NCBI RefSeq assembly: GCF_001954195.1
Contig: NZ_MBES01000085.1
Span: 1-48,517 of the forward strand
Reading direction: 5' to 3'
Source of the DNA: Mycobacterium sp. IS-1264
GTDB taxonomy: Bacteria > Actinomycetota > Actinomycetes > Mycobacteriales > Mycobacteriaceae
Length of the DNA stretch: 48,517 nucleotides
In this document: positions 43,106 to 48,517 of the stretch, one piece after another
Numbering within the stretch: the first letter of the stretch is position 1
Layout of the letters: the number at the start of each line of letters is the position of its first letter
Translations under genes and position numbers: made by a program
The notes under the pieces: model-generated
Databases searched by the model: none
Told to the model about the DNA's origin: nothing
The model's input: only the letters and a program-made list of their open reading frames with translations

Positions 43106-43195
43106 TAGCCTAACGGGCGATACCGACCGCGCCGGGTAGGACACGCGGCGCCGGTCAGCGGGTCGTGTTGCGGCGACGGGCCCAGCGAAAGCTGT

Positions 43196-43201
43196 TAACT
43201 T
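43196..43201 (+). promoter_or_regulatory. Candidate -10 for the DUF4178-speE operon
   Basis: TAACTT fits TANNNT and lies in an AT-rich patch 44 bases before GTG 43246. No clear -35 was found at the proper spacing. The rest of the 180-bp gap to ruvC holds only the SOS box. Confidence 0.3.
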
Positions 43202-43245
43202 AAAGCCCACATTCGCTGGACCGCCGCGGGCACGGAAGGGTAAGC

Positions 43246-43857
43246 GTGGGAACACTGCTGGTCGTGATAGCCGCGGTGTTGTTCGTCGCGTCCATCGTGG
43301 TACTCGTCGTGGCGTTGCGGCGGCCCAAGCAACCGGCCGCGCGGCGCGGGCGCCAGGATCCGCTTTCCGCCGACGCGATGCCGCAGTTCGGGCCGCGCAG
43401 CCTGGGCCCCGGCGCCATCGTCAGCTACGGCGGCGTCGACTACGTGGTGCGCGGGTCGGTGACCTTCCGCGAGGGCCCGTTCGTGTGGTGGGAGCACCTG
43501 CTGGAAGGTGGCGACCAGCCGCTCTGGTTCAGCGTCGAGGAGGACGACGGGCGCCTGGAGCTGGTGATGTGGGTGACCCGCAAGGACGTGACGCTGCGGC
43601 CCGGCGACCAGTACGTGGTCGACGGGGTGACCTTTCACGAGTCGGAGCGCGGTCGCGCCTCGTACACCACCGAAGGCACGACGGGCCTGCCGGCCGGCGG
43701 TGAGATGGAATTCGTCGACTGCGCCAACGCCGACGAGAGCGCGCTGCTCTCCTTCGAACGCTGGGCCCCGGACACGCCCTGGGAGGTATCCACGGGCAAG
43801 TCCGTGTCGCCCGGCGAGCTGACCGTCTACCCCGCGCCCCCAGCCCCCTCCCCTTAG
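43246..43857 (+). CDS. DUF4178 membrane-anchored protein (Rv2597-like)
   Basis: A 203-residue protein with one N-terminal membrane segment (TLLVVIAAVLFVASIVVLVVA), a basic stop-transfer stretch, and a DUF4178 domain (~50-195; GAIVSYGGVDYVVRGSVTF, then WWEHLLEGGDQPLWFSVEED). The domain should face the cytosol. GTG 43246 has GGAAGGG seven bases upstream. It is the first of five tightly linked genes; DUF4178 proteins commonly occur with DUF350 and spermidine-synthase-like proteins. Molecular function is unknown. Confidence 0.83.
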   Translation: MGTLLVVIAAVLFVASIVVLVVALRRPKQPAARRGRQDPLSADAMPQFGPRSLGPGAIVSYGGVDYVVRGSVTFREGPFVWWEHLLEGGDQPLWFSVEEDDGRLELVMWVTRKDVTLRPGDQYVVDGVTFHESERGRASYTTEGTTGLPAGGEMEFVDCANADESALLSFERWAPDTPWEVSTGKSVSPGELTVYPAPPAPSP

Positions 43858-43866
43858 GCGACGTCG

Positions 43867-44379
43867 GTGCCGCTTCATCAGCTCGCAGTGACTCCGGCGG
43901 ACGTGTCCGGGAACAGGCTCGGACTGGCGCTCAACGCCCCCGCGCCGGACCCATTGGCCAGCCATGCGCTGAACCATCCCGGCGGCGGCACCCTGCTGCT
44001 CGGAGTCCTCGGCGCATCGCACGTCGTCACCGTCGAGAAGGCCGGCAGCCGGTTCTCCGAGCAGGTCTCCTGCGCCGCGCGCAGCCACGGCGGCGGGCTG
44101 CCGGGGCACGCCGACGCGCCCGGCTACCGCATCGAGTCGCGGACCGACACCCGCGATGAGGCAGCGTTTCGCGAACTCGCGCACGAACTTCGCCGCCGCT
44201 GCGCGACCGAAACCGGTTGGCTCGGCGGCACCTTTCCCGGCGACGACGCCGCCCTGACCGCGCTGGCCGCCGAGCCCGACGGCGCCGGCTGGCGCTGGCA
44301 GACATGGCATCTCTACCCGCTCCGCCCCGTGGGGTCGGGCGGCATGGTGGTGCACACGGCGAGCCGGTGGCACCCATGA
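43867..44379 (+). CDS. DUF2617 family protein (Rv2598-like)
   Basis: A 170-residue soluble protein of the DUF2617 type, with LGASHVVTVEKAG near the middle, WLGGTFPGDDAALTAL, and a C-terminal WRWQTWHLYP segment. GTG 43867 is 9 bp after the previous stop. Its own stop overlaps the next ATG (ATGA). No function is known for the family; its position ties it to the DUF350/aminopropyltransferase genes. Confidence 0.78.
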   Translation: MPLHQLAVTPADVSGNRLGLALNAPAPDPLASHALNHPGGGTLLLGVLGASHVVTVEKAGSRFSEQVSCAARSHGGGLPGHADAPGYRIESRTDTRDEAAFRELAHELRRRCATETGWLGGTFPGDDAALTALAAEPDGAGWRWQTWHLYPLRPVGSGGMVVHTASRWHP

Positions 44380-44807
44380 GCCGCAAGGGCCTGTTCTGGC
44401 TTTCCGGCGGCCTGGCCGTCGCGGCCATCGCGTCGCTGGTTTTCGGAATCGTGTTGCTGAACAAGGACATTGGGTCCTACGTCGCCGACCACTACCACGC
44501 GTACGCCACGGACGCCAGCGGAACGCGCTACCAGTGCAGCGGATCGCCCGACGACGTCGCCGACACGCTCGCCGACTACCAGGCACCCGACGCGCGCGCC
44601 GACAACGACAAGAGCGAATACCTGCGTTACAGCAACAACATCGTGATCGTCGGCCCCGACGGCAAGTACCCGTGCAGCATCCGCGTCGAAGGCTTGGGCG
44701 GCGGATACAGCCACGGAGCGTTCCTCTTCCTCGGCCCCGGGTTCAGCCCCGGGTCCCCCGCCGGCGGTGCCGGAGGAACAGCCGGCGGCCCGGGCGGAAC
44801 CAAGTAA
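44376..44807 (+). CDS. DUF4247-type membrane-anchored protein (Rv2599-like)
   Basis: A 143-residue protein with one N-terminal membrane helix (LFWLSGGLAVAAIASLVFGIVLL) and an external domain of ~75 residues with two cysteines (YQCSG, YPCSI) that probably pair. The C-terminus is Gly/Pro-rich. ATG 44376 overlaps the upstream stop by four bases, and the length of 143 equals that remembered for Rv2599. DUF4247 proteins are found beside DUF4178 and DUF350 genes. Confidence 0.8.
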   Translation: MSRKGLFWLSGGLAVAAIASLVFGIVLLNKDIGSYVADHYHAYATDASGTRYQCSGSPDDVADTLADYQAPDARADNDKSEYLRYSNNIVIVGPDGKYPCSIRVEGLGGGYSHGAFLFLGPGFSPGSPAGGAGGTAGGPGGTK

Positions 44808-44831
44808 CGCCAAAACCCAAAGGAGACAAGG

Positions 44832-45287
44832 ATGTACCTCGCCGTCGAGATCGGGAATGTCAACCTCAATCCAATCTTCAAGGGCGTAGTGGCGACGATC
44901 CTGTACTTCGGAGTGGGCATGGCCGTGCTGCTCGTCGGCTTCTACATGGTCGACTGGCTGACCCCGGGAAAGCTGCGCCAGCTGGTGTTCATCGATCGCC
45001 GCCCCAACGCCGTCGTCGTCGCGGGCGCGATGTACATCGCGCTGGCCACCGTGATCATCAGCGCCATCACCAACAGCTACAGCCAGCTGGGCCAGGGACT
45101 CGTCGGGGTGGCGGTGTACGGGTTGGTGGGCGTGATCCTGCTCGGGATAGCGCTGCTGGCGATGCACCTGCTGATACCGGGTAGTTTCCACGAGCACGTC
45201 GACGAGCCGGAGCTGCACCCCGGTGCGTTCGCGGTGGCGCTGATACTGCTGGCGGTGGGAGGGGTGACCGCGGCGGCGGTCTCATGA
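44832..45287 (+). CDS. DUF350 integral membrane protein (Rv2600-like)
   Basis: A 151-residue protein with four membrane helices (VVATILYFGVGMAVLLVGFY, VVVAGAMYIALATVIISAI, GLVGVAVYGLVGVILLGIA, FAVALILLAVGGVTAAAV). The pattern VDWLTPGKLRQLVF between helices one and two is typical of DUF350 (YjfL type). AAAGGAG six bases before ATG 44832. Its stop overlaps the start of the aminopropyltransferase-like gene by four bases, so the two are probably made in equal amounts. Confidence 0.84.
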   Translation: MYLAVEIGNVNLNPIFKGVVATILYFGVGMAVLLVGFYMVDWLTPGKLRQLVFIDRRPNAVVVAGAMYIALATVIISAITNSYSQLGQGLVGVAVYGLVGVILLGIALLAMHLLIPGSFHEHVDEPELHPGAFAVALILLAVGGVTAAAVS

Positions 45288-46867
45288 CATCCGTCGAGTC
45301 GTTGGCGCCGGCGGCCATGGATTCGTCGCGGCGGTGGCGTTCCGTGCTGCTGGCCGCCGTCGCGGCGTGCGCGGCGTGCGGCATCGTCTACGAGCTGGCG
45401 CTGCTGACGCTGTCGGCGAGCCTGAACGGCGGCGGCATCGTCGCCACCTCGCTGATCGTCGCCGGATACATCGCCGCGCTGGGTGCGGGCGCCCTGGCGA
45501 TCAAGCCACTGCTGAGGCACGCGGCCATCACCTTCATCGCCGTCGAGGCGGCGCTGGGGATCATCGGCGGCCTGTCCGCGGCGGCGCTCTACGTGGTGTT
45601 CGCGTTCGTCGACGGGTCGACGTGGGTGCTGGCGGTGAGCACCGCCCTGATCGGCGGGCTGGTCGGCGCCGAGGTGCCGCTGCTGATGACGCTGCTGCAG
45701 CGGGGCCGCACCGCGGGCGACACGGATGCCGGCCGGACGCTGGCCAACCTGAACGCGGCGGATTACCTCGGGGCGTTGGTGGGTGGCCTGGTCTGGCCGT
45801 TCCTGCTGCTGCCGCATCTGGGGATGATCCGCGGGGCCGCGGCGACGGGCATCATCAACCTGGTTGCGGCCGCCGTGGTGGCGATGTTCCTGCTGCGCCG
45901 CGTGCTTGCCGTCCGGCAGCTGGCGACCGCGCTGTGCGCGCTCGCCGCGGCGCTCGGGCTGCTCGTCACGCTGCTGGCGCGGTCGCACGATATCGAGACC
46001 ACCAGCCGGCAACGGCTCTACGCCGACCCGATCATCGCCTACCGGCACACCGCCTACCAGGAGATCGTGATCACCCGCCGCGACAACGACACCCGCCTGT
46101 ACCTCGACGGCGGCCTGCAGTTTTCCACCCGGGACGAATACCGCTACACCGAGAGCCTCGTCTATCCCGCACTCGGCGCTGATGTCAAAGGCGCCCGGTC
46201 GGTGCTGGTGCTGGGCGGCGGCGACGGCCTCGCGGCGCGGGAACTGCTGCGCCAACCCGGCATCGGCAAGATCGTGCAGGTCGAGCTCGACCCCGCGATG
46301 ATCGAATTGGCGCGCACCACCTTGCGGGACGCCAACGGCGGCGCGCTGGACAACCCGCGCGTGGCCGTCGTGATCGACGACGCGATGCGCTGGCTTCGGG
46401 CGCCGCACCCCGAGCTGCGCCCGCCGCAGGGCTTCGACGCGATCATCGTCGACCTGCCCGACCCGGACACACCGGTGCTGGGCCGGCTGTATTCGACCGA
46501 GTTCTATTCGCTCGCCGCGCATGCGCTGGCGCCGGATGGCCTGGTGGTCGTGCAGGCCGGCAGCCCGTTTTCCACCCCGACGGCGTTCTGGCGCACGGTT
46601 TCGACGATCCACGCCGCCGGCTACGCCGTCACGCCCTACCACGTGCACGTGCCCACGTTCGGCGACTGGGGGTTTGCGCTGGCGCGCCGCGGCGACATCC
46701 CGCCGAGCGCCACCCTGCCGGCGGATGCGCCGCCACTGCGCTTCCTCAACCCGCAGGTGCTCGCCGCCGCAACCGTGTTCGCCGGCGACGTCGCGCCCCG
46801 CACGCTGGATCCCTCGACGCTGGAGAACCCGCGCATCGTCGACGACATGCGCCACGGCTACGACTAA
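45284..46867 (+). CDS. speE: Membrane-embedded spermidine synthase-like protein (Rv2601-like)
   Basis: A 527-residue fusion. The N-terminal ~230 residues form about seven membrane helices; the rest is a cytosolic aminopropyltransferase-like domain. The nucleotide-binding motif is VLVLGGGDGLAARELL (~305-320), followed by VQVELDPAMIELAR and the IVDLPDPDTP catalytic-loop region, where spermidine synthases have an Asp pair. The gatekeeping QYYES-like segment is changed (YRYTESLVYPAL). It may transfer an aminopropyl or other group from an AdoMet derivative; with DUF350 and DUF4178 partners a membrane-linked polyamine modification is a plausible guess. The symbol follows the usual annotation, but the activity is unproven. 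Confidence 0.82.
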   Translation: MTSVESLAPAAMDSSRRWRSVLLAAVAACAACGIVYELALLTLSASLNGGGIVATSLIVAGYIAALGAGALAIKPLLRHAAITFIAVEAALGIIGGLSAAALYVVFAFVDGSTWVLAVSTALIGGLVGAEVPLLMTLLQRGRTAGDTDAGRTLANLNAADYLGALVGGLVWPFLLLPHLGMIRGAAATGIINLVAAAVVAMFLLRRVLAVRQLATALCALAAALGLLVTLLARSHDIETTSRQRLYADPIIAYRHTAYQEIVITRRDNDTRLYLDGGLQFSTRDEYRYTESLVYPALGADVKGARSVLVLGGGDGLAARELLRQPGIGKIVQVELDPAMIELARTTLRDANGGALDNPRVAVVIDDAMRWLRAPHPELRPPQGFDAIIVDLPDPDTPVLGRLYSTEFYSLAAHALAPDGLVVVQAGSPFSTPTAFWRTVSTIHAAGYAVTPYHVHVPTFGDWGFALARRGDIPPSATLPADAPPLRFLNPQVLAAATVFAGDVAPRTLDPSTLENPRIVDDMRHGYD

Positions 46868-47409
46868 GGCGCTACCGCTCGCACCACCCACAGCGCGCCT
46901 CGACCGGCGGGATGCCGGTCGACGCGAACGACTTTGAAGCCGGCCGCATCGCAGTGTGCCGCAAAGGAATCGGCCTGCGGTTCGGTCCAACCATGACTCG
47001 CCAAGCCCGTCGCGCCCGGGTCCACCTGGCGCTCCATCACCAGCAGGCGCCCCGACGACGCCAGCACCCGTCGCAGCTCGCCGAGTCCGGCGGTCACGTC
47101 CTTCCAGTGGTGCACGGTCTTCAGCGACCACGCGACCGTTGCCCAGCCCGTGTCCACCGGCAGCTCCTCGGCGCCGCCGGGCGACCAGCTGACATTGGGG
47201 TCGCGGGTCGTCGCGCGGGCGAGACGCAACATGACGGGGCTCGGGTCGACACCTACGACTTCGGCGCCCCGCCGGGCGGCGGCCCGCACCGCGCTGCCCG
47301 GACCACAGCCGACGTCGACCACACGGTCGGAATCGGATACCGATGCCAGGTCGACGGCCAGCCGCGCGTTACGGCGCCCCATGACGAGCATGCCGAGCGC
47401 GGCCACCAC
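46864..47409 (-). CDS. Class I SAM-dependent methyltransferase
   Basis: A methyltransferase of the ubiE-like class. Motif I is RVVDVGCGPGSAVR, followed by VVGVDPSPVMLRLA, WSPGGAEELPV, TVAWSLKTVHHW and the post-motif MERQVDPG. No ATG, GTG or TTG lies at the point where the family seems to begin (VNHHADHPGFAG, codons just upstream). GTG 47409 is the first canonical start after the yebC stop; an earlier one at 47592 lies inside yebC. If translation starts at 47409 the first helix is lost, though motif I is kept. The last four bases overlap the convergent speE-like gene. From memory M. tuberculosis has VapBC41 here. Confidence 0.78.
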   Translation of the reverse strand: MVAALGMLVMGRRNARLAVDLASVSDSDRVVDVGCGPGSAVRAAARRGAEVVGVDPSPVMLRLARATTRDPNVSWSPGGAEELPVDTGWATVAWSLKTVHHWKDVTAGLGELRRVLASSGRLLVMERQVDPGATGLASHGWTEPQADSFAAHCDAAGFKVVRVDRHPAGRGALWVVRAVAP

Positions 47410-47470
47410 ACCGATCGGTCCGGCAAAGCCCGGGTGGTCGGCGTGATGGTTTACGACAGGGCCGCTCAGC

Positions 47471-48223
47471 TCACTCCTCGATCTGGGCCAGGATCTCGTC
47501 GGGGATGTCGGCGTTGGTGTAGACGTCTTGGACGTCGTCGCTCTCTTCAAGCGCGTCGACCAGCCGGATGACTTTTTGCGCGCCGTCGGCATCGAGTGGA
47601 ACGGTCACCGACGGCTGGAACCCCGCCTCGGCGGAGTCGTAGTCAATCCCGGCCTCCTGCAAGGCGGTTCGCACGGCGACCAGATCCGTGGGCTCGGTGA
47701 TGATCTCGAAGCTGTCGCCCAGATCGGTGACATCCTCCGCACCGGCGTCCAGCACCGCGGCCAGCAGGTCGTCTTCAGTCAGGCCGTTCTTCTCGAGGGT
47801 GACGACGCCCTTGCGGGTGAAAAGGTAGGCAACCGATCCCGGATCGGCCATCGTTCCGCCGTTGCGCGTCATCGCCACTCGGACCTCGCTGGCCGCACGG
47901 TTGCGGTTGTCGGTCAGGCACTCGACCAGCACCGCCACTCCATTGGGCGCGTAGCCCTCGTAGGTGATTGTCTGCCAGTCGGCGCCGCCGGCTTCCTCGC
48001 CGGCCCCGCGTTTGCGGGCCTTCTCGATGTTGTCGTTGGGTACCGAACTTTTCTTCGCCTTCTGGATGGCGTCGTACAGGGTCGGGTTGCCCGCGGGGTC
48101 ACCGCCGCCGACGCGGGCCGCGACCTCGATGTTCTTGATCAACCGCGCGAACATCTTGCCGCGGCGGGCGTCGATGACGGCCTTCTTGTGCTTGGTGGTG
48201 GCCCACTTGGAATGGCCGCTCAT
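47471..48223 (-). CDS. yebC: YebC/TACO1 family translation or transcription factor
   Basis: A 250-residue protein of the YebC/PmpR family: GHSKWATTKHKKAVIDARRG, NPTLYDAIQKAKKSSVPNDN and YEGYAPNGVAVLVECLTDN are hallmarks. Family members have been described as DNA-binding regulators and as ribosome-associated factors that help at proline-rich stretches. ATG 48223 is preceded by AGAGGGA. The upstream 270 bp contain a long inverted repeat and lead into a probable pdxT gene. Confidence 0.93.
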   Translation of the reverse strand: MSGHSKWATTKHKKAVIDARRGKMFARLIKNIEVAARVGGGDPAGNPTLYDAIQKAKKSSVPNDNIEKARKRGAGEEAGGADWQTITYEGYAPNGVAVLVECLTDNRNRAASEVRVAMTRNGGTMADPGSVAYLFTRKGVVTLEKNGLTEDDLLAAVLDAGAEDVTDLGDSFEIITEPTDLVAVRTALQEAGIDYDSAEAGFQPSVTVPLDADGAQKVIRLVDALEESDDVQDVYTNADIPDEILAQIEE

Positions 48224-48361
48224 CGGTGTGACATCCCTCTTCCGACCTCTTCTGTTGCTTGAAATCCGATCAACGAGTCTACGTGTACGGACCGCGCCGG
48301 TACTCCGACGATGCCCCTTACGACTCAGCGTCCCCAGCTGTCACAGAACAGCAGCGATCCA

Positions 48362-48456
48362 GGATGTGCCCGCCTCAGAGCGACAATCCGGAGGATCTCC
48401 GGTGACCAGGCCCGATCCCCAGCCGTCCGGCTTGTCGCTGTGAGGCGGGCACATCC
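48362..48456. repeat. 95-bp near-perfect inverted repeat
   Basis: Arms of 31 nt (48362-48392 and 48426-48456) pair as 16 + 8 + 5 bp with two single mismatches (G-G and T-C); outer arm GGATGTGCCCGCCTCA against its complement. The 33-nt loop contains a smaller GGATC/GATCC pair. It lies in the 273-bp gap (48224-48496) between the probable pdxT end and yebC, both on the minus strand. It could be a terminator/attenuator hairpin or a miniature mobile repeat. Nothing else is visible in the gap. Confidence 0.85.
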
Positions 48457-48496
48457 CTAGCCGCGGCCCTCGGGTGAACAAGTGACAGACGGGGCT

Positions 48497-48517
48497 TCAG
48501 TGCCGGCCGTTGACGAT
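48497..48517 (-). CDS. Probable 3' end of pdxT (glutaminase of PLP synthase)
   Basis: Six codons and a TGA (IVNGRH) are read at the right edge on the minus strand. In M. tuberculosis the gene preceding yebC is Rv2604c (pdxT/snoP), which ends in a helix reading LFVDIV; the IV here fits that. The call rests on gene order more than on sequence. Confidence 0.35.
   Translation of the reverse strand: MVNGRH

Overview
The window is high-GC actinobacterial DNA with frequent GTG starts, tightly packed genes and a gene order that, from memory, follows the Mycobacterium tuberculosis Rv2560 and Rv2566-Rv2604c region almost gene for gene (aspS, hisS, relA, apt, secF-secD-yajC, gabT, fadD9/car, ruvB-ruvA-ruvC, speE-like, yebC). 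It is therefore a Mycobacterium chromosome, but not the tuberculosis complex: the dhaA, PE_PGRS44, VapBC40 and VapBC41 positions of M. tuberculosis hold other genes or nothing. No tRNA, rRNA, CRISPR array, insertion sequence or prophage was seen. The largest gene-free stretch is about 270 bp, at the right end.

Layout. 1-9.3 kb: the 3' part of a Pro/Gly-rich membrane protein, then a two-gene operon (transglutaminase-DUF2126 protein; circularly permuted ATP-grasp plus alpha-E protein) facing a second operon (transglutaminase; zinc-ribbon/HExxH peptidase), then a YjbR/MmcQ gene. This is a predicted amide-ligase/transglutaminase/peptidase system. 9.3-11.4 kb: a FUSC-type membrane protein and an accessory islet (deazaflavin-dependent nitroreductase and a small secreted protein) with palindromic intergenic DNA. 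11.4-18.6 kb: aspS, a ketopantoate-reductase-like gene with no visible canonical start codon, a START/SRPBCC protein, a neutral zinc metallopeptidase, a secreted protein, a patatin lipase and a Tat-exported purple acid phosphatase. 18.6-20.9 kb: an SOS-box-controlled radical SAM protein, a DivIVA-like coiled-coil protein and a small Cys-rich protein. 20.9-25.7 kb: hisS, a glyoxalase-II-like hydrolase, ppiB and, directly after it, a receptor Ser/Thr kinase whose extracellular half is a degenerate copy of the ppiB cyclophilin. I regard this kinase as the most interesting object in the window.

25.7-33.7 kb: a long minus-strand operon yajC-secD-secF-lipoprotein-apt-relA, linking Sec export, a peptide-type solute-binding lipoprotein, purine salvage and the stringent response. 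secD carries an apparent single-base frameshift in a proline-rich repeat. 33.8-38.7 kb: gabT and a complete carboxylic acid reductase. 38.8-40.6 kb: three small membrane protein genes, two of them paralogues. 40.9-43.1 kb: ruvC-ruvA-ruvB behind an SOS box. 43.2-46.9 kb: a five-gene operon DUF4178-DUF2617-DUF4247-DUF350-membrane spermidine-synthase-like protein. 46.9-48.5 kb: a methyltransferase, yebC, a 95-bp near-perfect inverted repeat, and the last codons of what is probably pdxT.

All functional calls rest on reading motifs and on remembered family knowledge; no database search was run. M. tuberculosis locus names are given as remembered orthologues.
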